Positions 7,089 through 12,942 of a stretch of DNA of 12,942 bases are shown here, piece after piece. Position 1 is the first letter of the stretch, and every line of letters starts with the position of its first letter. The stretch comes from Eubacteriales bacterium (GTDB lineage Bacteria; Bacillota; Clostridia; Christensenellales; SZUA-584), in the NCBI GenBank assembly GCA_028711205.1, contig JAQTSP010000050.1, positions 1 to 12,942 of the forward strand, written 5' to 3'. Position numbers and translations under genes: made by a program. The notes below the pieces were generated by a model, which was not told where the DNA came from, did not search any database, and worked only from the letters and a program-made list of their open reading frames with translations.

Positions 7089-7943
7089 CTACTTGGCAAG
7101 CTCTATAATGATAGAGACTCTGTCTTTGCTCTCGCACGCCTGATAGCTGACCTTGACGCCTGATTTTTTGATGCGCGACAGCGCTTTTTTGATCGTGTTG
7201 AGGTATATCCGATAGTCCCGCATAATACAAACAATGTGCTGGCCGCCTGACTCTGGCGGTACTTCGCCATAAAGTTTCGCCAGCGTTTTCTCCACAAGAT
7301 CTTCGGTCAGCTTGACAGAAAGGTTCCTCTGTTTAATATCTTTGACCAGCTTTAATTGGGCTTCCTCGTTGTGCAGCCGCAACAGTGCCCGGGCATGGCG
7401 CTCGGACAGTTTATATGTCGATATAAGCTCTTTGACGCTTGATGGAAGCTTCAAAATACGCATCTTGTTCGCGACGGTACTCTGGTTTTTGCCAAGGCGC
7501 CGGGCAAGCTCTTCCTGCGTGAGCCCATGTTCTTTCATCAGGCTTTGGTAGCCTTCCGCTTCTTCAAAAAAATGCAGATCTTCCCGTTCCAGGTTTTCGA
7601 TCAGCGCAAGGACCGCGCTGTCCTCGTCGATAGCCGGCTGGATAACGGCTTTGATATGTGTAAAACCCGCTTTGCATACGGCGCGCCACCGGCGTTCTCC
7701 CGCGATGATCTCATAATAATCACGGCTGAGTTTTCTCACGGTGATGGGCTGCAGCAACCCGTATTGTTTGATGGAATGTGCAAGTTCATCCAGGCTTTCT
7801 TCGGAAAAAACCCGTCGCGGCTGGTAAGGATTTGGACGGATGTAATCAACAGGGATGATCTCAAGCGTATTGTTCTCGCTTTTGTCCATACTAAATTTAC
7901 GCAGATGCTCCGCGTCAGCTTTTTGAAACCTCAACAATATCAA
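7089..7943 (-). CDS. noc: Nucleoid occlusion protein Noc (ParB/Spo0J family)
   Basis: A 284-residue ParB-family CTPase and DNA-binding protein; Noc blocks septum assembly over the nucleoid. The nucleotide-binding boxes are AGERRWRA (81-88) and ENLEREDL (116-123). The helix-turn-helix (about 142-166) reads QSTVANKMRILKL, as in Noc rather than Spo0J. The C-terminal dimerisation part, with LSVKLTED and RDYRIYLNTIKKALSRI, also follows Noc. No parA lies nearby, which again favours Noc. The start is TTG: AAGGAG lies at 7948-7953, and in-frame TTG codons at 7943 and 7937 are four and ten bases from it. The first internal ATG, 18 codons later, has no ribosome site. The N-terminal MILLRFQKADAEHLRKF would be a short amphipathic segment, like the membrane-targeting helix of B. 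subtilis Noc. A plain ParB remains possible. Confidence 0.85.
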   Translation of the reverse strand: MILLRFQKADAEHLRKFSMDKSENNTLEIIPVDYIRPNPYQPRRVFSEESLDELAHSIKQYGLLQPITVRKLSRDYYEIIAGERRWRAVCKAGFTHIKAVIQPAIDEDSAVLALIENLEREDLHFFEEAEGYQSLMKEHGLTQEELARRLGKNQSTVANKMRILKLPSSVKELISTYKLSERHARALLRLHNEEAQLKLVKDIKQRNLSVKLTEDLVEKTLAKLYGEVPPESGGQHIVCIMRDYRIYLNTIKKALSRIKKSGVKVSYQACESKDRVSIIIELAK

Positions 7944-8069
7944 GTCACTCCTTTACATTGCGCACACGCGCCACAAAAACAAAACCTGCGTCCATATCTA
8001 TATCTATCGGACTTATATGCAACATTCGTCATAAAAGATTTTATACCTTTTGACATGGCAATAATTCCT

Positions 8070-8098
8070 ATTATACGACATAAATAGTGGTGTTTCTA
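8070..8098 (-). promoter_or_regulatory. noc promoter
   Basis: On the minus strand a perfect TATAAT (8070-8075) stands 17 bases from TAGAAA (8093-8098), which matches four of six -35 bases. It lies between rlmH and noc and would give a leader of about 120 nt. That leader holds short TATAGATAT-like repeats but no recognised regulatory element. Confidence 0.6.
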
Positions 8099-8137
8099 AA
8101 AAAATACAGATATTAATGTCGAAAAACAAGCTCATTG

Positions 8138-8608
8138 CTATTTATGATATGTTCTGCCGTTGATGATCATGAAAGCCCTGTAAACCTGCTCGATAAGAAC
8201 GATCCGAAAAAGCTGATGCGGCATCGTCACGTCCGAAAAGGAAACGACGGCGGCCGCGTTTTCTTTGATATTGTCGCTGAGGCCGTATGACCCGCCGACG
8301 GCAAAAGTCATATCGCCCTTGTCCGCATATTTTTTGATCAAAGCCGCGAAGGCTTCGGACGTCATTTTATCGCCGTCGGGAGACAGCACGATCAGCGCGC
8401 CGCCGGACGATTCCAATATCGCGCGGCTTTCCTCATCCCGCGCTTTTTCTATCAGCGCCGCCGGTGCGCCGCCCGGCAGAGCCGATTCCTTCTTTTCAAT
8501 GATGCGAAGGCGGCAAAAAGCGCCGAGGCGTTTTCTATACTCGGCCTCGGCGTCACGCCAGTACTTTTCCTTTAGTTTTCCGATGCAGACGATGTTGATA
8601 CTCGTCAT
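8138..8608 (-). CDS. rlmH: 23S rRNA pseudouridine-1915 N3-methyltransferase
   Basis: A 156-residue SPOUT-class, knotted methyltransferase that uses S-adenosylmethionine to methylate pseudouridine 1915 in helix 69 of 23S rRNA, acting on assembled ribosomes as a homodimer. Family features are FAVGGSYGLS (102-111), which forms part of the cofactor pocket, MPHQLFRIVLIEQVYRA (129-145), and the invariant C-terminal YHK (154-156). Length is exactly typical. The ATG at 8608 lies two bases after the stop of walJ (TAG-TT-ATG) and has only a weak ribosome site of its own, so translational coupling to walJ is likely. The walJ-rlmH pairing is also found near the replication origin of B. subtilis and relatives. 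Confidence 0.97.
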   Translation of the reverse strand: MTSINIVCIGKLKEKYWRDAEAEYRKRLGAFCRLRIIEKKESALPGGAPAALIEKARDEESRAILESSGGALIVLSPDGDKMTSEAFAALIKKYADKGDMTFAVGGSYGLSDNIKENAAAVVSFSDVTMPHQLFRIVLIEQVYRAFMIINGRTYHK

Positions 8609-8610
8609 AA

Positions 8611-9405
8611 CTATTTAATACTGAACACGCCCGTGACCCTGTCCCGAAAAGCAAGGCCCAGGCTGATGTCACGACCGGGCGTGATGCCGCCCTGCAAAAG
8701 CGTGTCGGTTACCGTCCTGAATGCGAGCTGCTCTAAATTGTTCTCTTTGCTCAAGTGCCCGAGCAGTATCGAAGACACACCCGCGGCCGCAAGCCTGAGC
8801 GCCGCGTCTGCCGCATCCTCGTTGGAGAGGTGCCCGTGCCGCGATTTGATACGCTGCTTCAGCTCATATGGGTATTTTCCGGCAGCCAGCATTTCCGAAT
8901 CGTGATTGGCTTCAAGCAGCACCAGGTCGCATGCATGCAGCCGGTACTCGACAGTTTTTGAAAAATGACCGAGGTCGGTCGCAACGGCGACTTTTCTGGT
9001 GCCGCGCGACACGCAGTATCCCACAGGATCGGCCGCATCATGCGGTATGTCGTATGGTTCTATCAGCAGGTCGTCGATATAAAAAGCGTTCTTCGATATG
9101 ATTCTTGTCAGGCGCGAGTGGACGCTGCCAAGCTTGTCGCCGCATGCCAGCCATGTCGGCTCCGTCGCATAGACGGGGATATCGTGCTTTCTTGACAATA
9201 TGCCCGCACCCTGGATATGGTCGCTGTGTTCGTGTGTGATCAGTATGCCTTTTATGTCCCGTATGTTTTCGCCGATGCTCAAAAGCGCCTGCTCCAGGCG
9301 TTTGCCCGATACGCCGGCGTCAACGAGTATTTTTGTCCGCTCGGAGCATATCAGTATGGCGTTGCCGGACGAGCCGGAAAACAACGGCGTCAATGAAAGT
9401 GCCAT
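8611..9405 (-). CDS. walJ: WalJ/YycJ-type metallo-beta-lactamase-fold hydrolase
   Basis: A 264-residue metallo-beta-lactamase-fold protein. The metal-binding signature is THEHSDH (57-63). Further ligand candidates lie in PHDAADP, ATDLGHF, LEANHD and LLGHLSKENN. The N-terminal SLTPLFSGSSGNA and the internal RHGHLSNEDA are hallmarks of the YycJ/WalJ subgroup. In Bacillus and streptococci this gene sits with walRK and has been linked to cell-wall and cell-division coordination; the exact nuclease or hydrolase activity is not well settled. No walRK genes are in this window. The ATG at 9405 has AAAGGGA eight bases upstream. The gene is divergent from cobO and begins a transcript that continues into rlmH. 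Confidence 0.92.
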   Translation of the reverse strand: MALSLTPLFSGSSGNAILICSERTKILVDAGVSGKRLEQALLSIGENIRDIKGILITHEHSDHIQGAGILSRKHDIPVYATEPTWLACGDKLGSVHSRLTRIISKNAFYIDDLLIEPYDIPHDAADPVGYCVSRGTRKVAVATDLGHFSKTVEYRLHACDLVLLEANHDSEMLAAGKYPYELKQRIKSRHGHLSNEDAADAALRLAAAGVSSILLGHLSKENNLEQLAFRTVTDTLLQGGITPGRDISLGLAFRDRVTGVFSIK

Positions 9406-9434
9406 GCGAAAAGTCCCTTTCGTGATATCAAACT

Positions 9435-9464
9435 ATTATAGCATAAAGTGCGCGGTGTTTTCTA
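9435..9464 (-). promoter_or_regulatory. walJ-rlmH promoter
   Basis: On the minus strand TGCTATAAT gives an extended -10 with a perfect TATAAT (9435-9440). A TAGAAA (9459-9464) at 18 bases is a weak -35, the same hexamer as in the noc promoter. It lies 30 bases before the walJ start. Confidence 0.7.
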
Positions 9465-9471
9465 CGTGGGA

Positions 9472-9501
9472 TTGATTAATTTTGCATATCTATGGTATCT
9501 T
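9472..9501 (+). promoter_or_regulatory. cobO-cobU-cobS promoter candidate
   Basis: TTGATT (9472-9477), an 18-base spacer and TATCTT (9496-9501) preceded by TGG (extended -10) form a reasonable promoter about 25 bases before cobO. Only a very short leader would result, leaving no room for a cobalamin riboswitch. Confidence 0.5.
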
Positions 9502-9525
9502 TAAGGCACAGGAAAGGAGTGCGCT

Positions 9526-10044
9526 ATGGAAAAATCGTATGTGCAGGTATATACGGGCAACGGTAAAGGCAAGACAACGGCGGCGATCGGGCTTGCGATG
9601 CGCGCGGCCGGCAGAGGCCTTGCGGTGAAGATCGTGCAGTTTTTGAAAGGCCGGGACACGGGAGAAATGTTTATGATCGAAAAAATTGATAACATCGAGC
9701 TCAAACGCGTATCGGACTGCAAGAAGTTCTTCAGGGACTTAAGCGATCAGGAAAGATCGGCCATGCGTCAGCATGTGGCTGACATACTGCCCGTCATCGA
9801 AAGCTGGCTCGGGTCAGCGGATCTTGTGATACTGGACGAGTCCATGGCCGCTGTTTCGGTCGGCATACTGAAGCTTGACGAACTGATGCATATCATAAAT
9901 AACCGGGGCGGCACAGAGATCGTGCTGACGGGCAGAGACGCGCCCGCAGAGATAATCGGTATCGCAGACCTTGTGACCGAGATGCGCGACGTAAAGCATT
10001 ATTTGCAGGACGGCGTGATGGCGCGAAAAGGCATCGAGTATTAA
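9526..10044 (+). CDS. cobO: Cob(I)alamin/cob(I)yrinic acid a,c-diamide adenosyltransferase
   Basis: A 172-residue adenosyltransferase of the CobA/CobO/BtuR family. It transfers the adenosyl group of ATP to the cobalt of reduced corrinoids and acts in both de novo synthesis and salvage. The P-loop GNGKGKTT (11-18) is the family's characteristic version. VILDES (101-106) is the Walker B equivalent. The C-terminal block with VLTGRDAP, ADLVTEM, VKHYL and MARKGIEY is diagnostic. Length is normal. The ATG at 9526 has AAAGGAG six bases upstream. It is first in a tight three-gene cobalamin operon, 16 bases before cobU. It is unrelated to the PduO and EutT adenosyltransferases. Confidence 0.96.
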   Translation: MEKSYVQVYTGNGKGKTTAAIGLAMRAAGRGLAVKIVQFLKGRDTGEMFMIEKIDNIELKRVSDCKKFFRDLSDQERSAMRQHVADILPVIESWLGSADLVILDESMAAVSVGILKLDELMHIINNRGGTEIVLTGRDAPAEIIGIADLVTEMRDVKHYLQDGVMARKGIEY

Positions 10045-10060
10045 GAATTGGAGAGATGAT

Positions 10061-10618
10061 ATGGCGATCGTGATGATCACGGGCGGTGCCCGGAGCGGAA
10101 AGAGCGCGCTGGCCGAAAAAATGTGTATCGAAACGGAAAAAAGAGTCGGGTATATCGCGACGGCCGTTGAGACGGACGACGACATGCGCGACCGTATCAT
10201 GCGGCACAGGCAGCGGCGGCCGGACAACTGGATCACTTTTGAGCGGTACAGGGATTTTGCGGCGCTGGCCGGGGATGACCGCTTTTTTGAGTGCGATGTG
10301 TTTTTGATGGACTGCGTGACCACGATGATCACCAACCATATGATGGACAGCGGCCTTTGCTTTGACACCTGCGGCCTTGGCGCGGTGCAGGCGCTTGAAG
10401 ACGGCATAAGGGCGGAGGTTGACAGTCTGATCGCCGTGATGAAGACGGGCGGCAAACGGCTTGTCATCGTGACCAACGAGGTCGGTGCCGGTATCGTGCC
10501 GGCCTACAGGATGGGCAGCCTGTTTCGGGATATCGCCGGCAGAATCAATATGCATATCGCTGCCGCGGCGGACGAGGTGTACTGCACGATATCCGGCCTC
10601 GCCCTGAGATTAAAGTGA
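10061..10618 (+). CDS. cobU: Adenosylcobinamide kinase / adenosylcobinamide-phosphate guanylyltransferase
   Basis: A 185-residue bifunctional enzyme. It phosphorylates adenosylcobinamide and then attaches GMP to make adenosylcobinamide-GDP, the activated substrate of CobS. Family features are the P-loop GGARSGKS (8-15), RIMRHRQRRPDNW (45-57), where H49 probably corresponds to the guanylylated histidine, and NEVGAGIVP (139-147) followed by FRDIAGRIN and ADEVY. The usual NQ after the glycine-rich turn is NM here, a small departure. GGAGAG precedes the ATG. The stop overlaps the GAGG ribosome site of cobS, seven bases before it. CobU works in sequence with CobO upstream and CobS downstream. Confidence 0.96.
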   Translation: MAIVMITGGARSGKSALAEKMCIETEKRVGYIATAVETDDDMRDRIMRHRQRRPDNWITFERYRDFAALAGDDRFFECDVFLMDCVTTMITNHMMDSGLCFDTCGLGAVQALEDGIRAEVDSLIAVMKTGGKRLVIVTNEVGAGIVPAYRMGSLFRDIAGRINMHIAAAADEVYCTISGLALRLK

Positions 10619-10625
10619 GGCGTTT

Positions 10626-11399
10626 ATGAAAAGTTTTTTGCTGATGCTTTCTTTGTTCACACGGATACCCGTTAAGGCAAAGCCTGAGGCCGACGGCGCG
10701 CGTTTTCACATGGGCATTAAATACGTTTTTGTCATCGCGCTCTTGATCGGCGTTCCCGTCAGCCTGGTGATGCTGCTGGGGCAGTGGGTCGGGCCGGCCA
10801 TCGCCGCGTTTGCCGCGTTTTTGCTGTACCTTCTGATCACCGGCGGGCTGCATGTGGACGGTCTCGCGGACACGATGGACGCTATGGGAAGCAACCGGGA
10901 CAGGCAGCGGATGCTGGACATATTGCATGACAGCCACATCGGCACATTCGGCGTGCTGTCCGTCTGCGTCTATGCGATCGGCATGGTGCTGCTGCTGGCC
11001 CACGCCGACTATGTCGCGGCCGGGCTTTTTCCGCTTGTCGGGCGGACGGCCGCGCTGCTCATCGCGCGCATGTCGGGCTATGCCAGAGAGGACGGCATGG
11101 GCCGGCGTTTTGTGGAGGGCGTCGGGACGGGTCACGTGATCGTTTCGGTGACAGCCTACATCATCATTGCGGGCCTGTTCTGCGTTGATTTTTCCGCGAT
11201 GGCGTTTGACATCGGTTATGCGGCGGCGCTTTTTATACCGTTTCTCGTTTCTTTGGGGACCATCGCTTTGGTGGCCGCCGGCATGTCAAAAAAACTTGGC
11301 GGCATCACGGGCGATATCATCGGCTTTAGCATAGAATCGGCTCAGCTGATGTATTTGTTTTTGTTCTGTGTTATAATAATGGTGTGGCAAACGGCATGA
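10626..11399 (+). CDS. cobS: Adenosylcobinamide-GDP ribazoletransferase (cobalamin synthase)
   Basis: A 257-residue integral membrane enzyme that joins adenosylcobinamide-GDP to alpha-ribazole (or its phosphate) to close the nucleotide loop of cobalamin. GGLHVDGLADTMD (73-85) is the acidic metal-binding signature, and DSHIGTFG (102-109) is the second conserved block. Several long hydrophobic segments (for example 32-52, 56-73, 108-126 and the C-terminal 235-255) agree with a polytopic membrane protein. Start ATG follows GAGG, which overlaps the cobU stop. The gene ends the operon; cobT and cobC/alpha-ribazole phosphatase, which supply the partner substrate, are not in the window. No clear terminator follows. 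Confidence 0.96.
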   Translation: MKSFLLMLSLFTRIPVKAKPEADGARFHMGIKYVFVIALLIGVPVSLVMLLGQWVGPAIAAFAAFLLYLLITGGLHVDGLADTMDAMGSNRDRQRMLDILHDSHIGTFGVLSVCVYAIGMVLLLAHADYVAAGLFPLVGRTAALLIARMSGYAREDGMGRRFVEGVGTGHVIVSVTAYIIIAGLFCVDFSAMAFDIGYAAALFIPFLVSLGTIALVAAGMSKKLGGITGDIIGFSIESAQLMYLFLFCVIIMVWQTA

Positions 11400-11481
11400 T
11401 GCTGTTGCGCTTGCGCACCTGAAAGGGCCTGGTGTAAAATTGATGTGGTGAAATACGTCACAATGCGACAAAAAACATTCT

Positions 11482-11509
11482 TTGACAAACAGCCCGGCCG
11501 ATATATAAT
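11482..11509 (+). promoter_or_regulatory. Promoter of the MazG-like gene
   Basis: Consensus TTGACA (11482-11487), a 16-base spacer and consensus TATAAT (11504-11509). It is the best promoter in the window by match. Transcription should start near 11516, about 40 bases before the ATG at 11554. The cobS stop is 83 bases upstream of it. Confidence 0.85.
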
Positions 11510-11553
11510 GTAGATAAAGATTCGGGGGAAAACAAGCGAAAAGAGGGGCAGTT

Positions 11554-11961
11554 ATGGGAAACTCGATCAATGATATTCATATGGAAGATTTTCAGAACGT
11601 GGTCAACGATTTGCTGATGAGGAACAGGAGCATACTTGATATCATTTCTAAGATTCAAACGAGTGCCGGGCGCGTCAACCGTGCCGTGGTCAAGTCTGTC
11701 ACTCACTGCGGTTGTGTGGAGATCGACGGAAAAAAACAGACGTTTCCCGGAGAGGCCAGCATCGAGAACCTTCAGGAGCTATTATCGACGCAGCTTAAAG
11801 GCAAGCTTTGTCCCGAGTGCAGGGACGCGATCGAAAAAGAGATCGGCGGCGCATTGTTCTATCTTGCCGCTCTTTGCAACACGCTTGGCATCAGTCTTTA
11901 TGATGTGATATTAAAAGAGAAAGAAGCGTTGAGCACACTTGGAAGCTACAGTTTGCGGTGA
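11554..11961 (+). CDS. MazG-like protein with four cysteines, probably not catalytic
   Basis: A 135-residue protein of unknown function. The C-terminal stretch EIGGALFYLAALCNTLGISL followed by YDVILKEKEALSTLG closely resembles the second half of the MazG all-alpha NTP pyrophosphohydrolase fold (consensus EELGDLLFYL..LAN.LGI). However, the metal-binding Asp of the ExxD motif is Gly99, and no ExxE pair is evident in the first helices (about 25-48), so catalysis is doubtful. A distinct insertion holds C52-x-C54 and C86-x2-C89, plus H51, a plausible zinc or iron-sulfur site. I recall similar conserved proteins, including the CGC...CxxC pattern, in other Clostridia, but no characterised member. 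The start has GAGGGG upstream. It has its own promoter and terminator, just ahead of rpoB. Confidence 0.8.
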   Translation: MGNSINDIHMEDFQNVVNDLLMRNRSILDIISKIQTSAGRVNRAVVKSVTHCGCVEIDGKKQTFPGEASIENLQELLSTQLKGKLCPECRDAIEKEIGGALFYLAALCNTLGISLYDVILKEKEALSTLGSYSLR

Positions 11962-11980
11962 CCAGGCATGAAAAGTTTTT

Positions 11981-12002
11981 GCGGCTGACCGGCCGCTTTT
12001 TT
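11981..12002 (+). terminator. Intrinsic terminator of the MazG-like gene
   Basis: GCGGC (11981-11985) and GCCGC (11992-11996) form a GC-only stem with a six-base loop, followed immediately by six T residues. It lies 20 bases after the stop codon and separates the gene from the rpoB transcript. Confidence 0.88.
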
Positions 12003-12073
12003 CATCAATAGGTGTTTTTTGATACGATTAACGATTCGCTGGCAAATAATCCGTAAAACATGATTTTTTTGTG

Positions 12074-12102
12074 TTGACAAGGATTGGGGTTTGTAGTAAT
12101 AT
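12074..12102 (+). promoter_or_regulatory. rpoB promoter
   Basis: A consensus TTGACA (12074-12079) is followed after 17 bases by TAATAT (12097-12102), four of six matches to the -10. The upstream DNA is A/T-rich. The predicted start near 12108 would leave a leader of about 180 nt before rpoB. Confidence 0.7.
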
Positions 12103-12109
12103 GTTATAT

Positions 12110-12172
12110 TGCATTAACGTGCACATAATCGGGGGTAATATCCCGTTTTTGCACAGTAATGCACTGTTTTTT
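12110..12172 (+). promoter_or_regulatory. Structured leader element, possible attenuator of rpoB
   Basis: Form one is a nested hairpin: TGCATTA (12110-12116) pairs with TAATGCA (12157-12163); after a two-by-two internal loop GTGC (12119-12122) pairs with GCAC (12151-12154); at the top CGGG (12130-12133) pairs with CCCG (12142-12145). Form two uses the same 3' bases: ACAGT (12153-12157) with ACTGT (12163-12167), which runs straight into six T residues. The two forms exclude each other, as in attenuators. The second stem is short and weak, and no known leader class is recognised, so the function is a proposal. Confidence 0.4.
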
Positions 12173-12290
12173 GAACGAATTTGATACCATAGGAGCGCGG
12201 TATATTATGAATTGATATTGGGAATAATCAGCGAGTGCCTTTATCGAAAAAAATATTTTTTTACATAACAGGAGAGTGGTTTAAAAGTTT

Positions 12291-12942
12291 ATGGTGCATG
12301 AAATCAAAATTGGTAAACGAAGCAGAAAAAGCTTCTCAAACATTGAAGAAGTGCTGGACATGCCGGATCTGATCGAGATCCAAAAGAACTCATACAATAA
12401 TTTTTTAGATGTTGGACTCCGCGAGGTATTGAATGACATTTCACCGATCACCGATTACTCGGAAAATCTTATACTGGAGTTTGTAGACTATTATCTTGAT
12501 GACAAACCAAAATATGATGTCGAAGAATGTAAAGAACGAGACGTCAATTTTGCGGCGCCCTTAAAGGTGATGGTGCGCCTGATCAATAAAGAAACCGGTG
12601 AAATGAAAGAGCAGGAAGTGTTCATGGGCGATTTTCCGCTGATGACGCAGAAGGGCACTTTCATCATCAACGGCGCAGAGCGCGTGATCGTCAGCCAGCT
12701 TGTCCGTTCTCCCGGCGTGTACTACGACTATGCGATCGACAAATCGGGCAAGAAGCTGTATTCGGCGACGGTGATACCCAACCGCGGGGCGTGGCTGGAA
12801 TATGAGACGGACAGCAACGACTGCTACTGGGTGCGTGTCGACAGGACAAGAAAGCTTCCGATGACCGTTCTTGTGCGTGCGATGGGATGCGGCACCAATC
12901 AGGAGATTACCGATCTTTTCGGCGATGAGGATTTTTTGCAGG
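12291..12942 (+). CDS. rpoB: DNA-directed RNA polymerase subunit beta, N-terminal part
   Basis: This is a partial gene running off the right edge; 217 codons are visible. The protein is the catalytic beta subunit of RNA polymerase. Diagnostic N-terminal stretches are PDLIEIQKNSYNNFLDVGL, CKERDVNFAAPLKV, MGDFPLMTQKGTFIINGAE, RVIVSQLVRSPGVYY and VIPNRGAWLEYETD. The rifampicin-resistance region lies outside the window. An in-frame TAA at 12282 forces the start to the ATG at 12291 or the next codon, GTG. The best ribosome site, GGAGAG at 12271-12276, is 14 bases away, which is longer than usual. The gene is not preceded by rplJ and rplL, as it is in most bacteria, and instead has its own promoter and long leader. 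Confidence 0.97.
   Translation, partial: MVHEIKIGKRSRKSFSNIEEVLDMPDLIEIQKNSYNNFLDVGLREVLNDISPITDYSENLILEFVDYYLDDKPKYDVEECKERDVNFAAPLKVMVRLINKETGEMKEQEVFMGDFPLMTQKGTFIINGAERVIVSQLVRSPGVYYDYAIDKSGKKLYSATVIPNRGAWLEYETDSNDCYWVRVDRTRKLPMTVLVRAMGCGTNQEITDLFGDEDFLQ

Larger units (their letters stand above)
11962..12290. other. Intergenic region before rpoB (329 bases, no gene)
   Basis: It contains, in order, the terminator of the MazG-like gene (11981-12002), an A+T-rich stretch without features, the rpoB promoter (12074-12102), a foldable leader segment (12110-12172), a weak stem ATACC/GGTAT (12184-12203), a two-codon reading frame (12207-12215) and a perfect A7-TA-T7 palindrome (12247-12262) just before the ribosome site. 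No ribosomal-protein gene lies here. Confidence 0.85.

Noticed and set aside
8050..8077. A plus-strand TTGACA-N16-TATACG promoter between noc and rlmH
   Set aside because: It would drive antisense RNA into rlmH with no gene downstream, and its -10 overlaps the better minus-strand TATAAT of noc.
8090..8137. Possible terminator after rlmH, before a run of seven T on the minus strand
   Set aside because: No stem longer than three or four pairs precedes the T-run, so rlmH may read through into noc.
9406..9525. Cobalamin riboswitch upstream of cobO
   Set aside because: The gap is too short for the roughly 200-nt element, and no B12-box-like motif was seen.
9814..10555. Two minus-strand frames of 220 codons opposite cobO and cobU
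   Set aside because: Both overlap well-supported cobalamin genes and have no ribosome site or family signature.
10545..11135. A 196-codon minus-strand frame opposite cobS
   Set aside because: Its charged, His/Gln/Arg-rich product is typical of translating the complement of a hydrophobic membrane gene.
11372..11377. TATAAT preceded by TGT near the end of cobS
   Set aside because: No usable -35 lies at the right distance, and a near-consensus promoter for the next gene is present at 11482-11509.
11444..11462. Stem TGTGGTG/CGTCACA after cobS as a possible terminator
   Set aside because: It needs two G-U pairs and is not followed by a T-tract on either strand.

Overview
The window looks like ordinary chromosome from a low- to medium-GC Gram-positive bacterium, most likely of class Clostridia. 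The evidence is the gene set: a DnaD-domain protein with a DnaI/DnaC-type helicase loader, a Noc-type ParB homologue, a WalJ/YycJ metallohydrolase beside RlmH, and PepF. GGAGG-type ribosome binding sites, several TTG starts and sigma-A-like promoters agree. No phage, transposon, CRISPR, tRNA or rRNA was seen. Species or family cannot be fixed from the sequence.

Layout. (1) 1-3305, minus strand: dnaD-like, then a dnaC/dnaI-like loader, then pepF, which runs off the left edge. (2) 3479-4907, plus strand: murA, divergent from dnaD, with a strong promoter, an inverted repeat over the -35 and an unusual start region, closed by a terminator that also serves the converging operon. (3) 4937-6923, minus strand: a two-gene unit, a condensation/alcohol-acetyltransferase-like enzyme followed by a zinc-ribbon six-helix membrane protein. 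(4) 7089-9405, minus strand: walJ and rlmH nearly touching, then noc with its own promoter and a compound hairpin terminator. (5) 9472-11399, plus strand: cobO-cobU-cobS, for adenosylation of corrinoids and assembly of the cobalamin nucleotide loop. (6) 11482-12002, plus strand: a small MazG-like gene with four cysteines, between a near-consensus promoter and an intrinsic terminator. (7) 12074 to the right edge: rpoB with its own promoter and a leader of about 180 nt that can fold in two mutually exclusive ways.

The genes cover replication initiation (dnaD, loader), cell-wall precursor synthesis (murA), division control (noc), ribosome maturation (rlmH), cobalamin synthesis and transcription (rpoB). 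They do not form one pathway. I found no clear novel defence or mobile system. The points most worth a second look are the rpoB leader, the hairpin between Shine-Dalgarno and start codon of murA, the four-fold repeat in the DnaD protein, the acyltransferase/membrane-protein pair, and the degenerate MazG-like protein.
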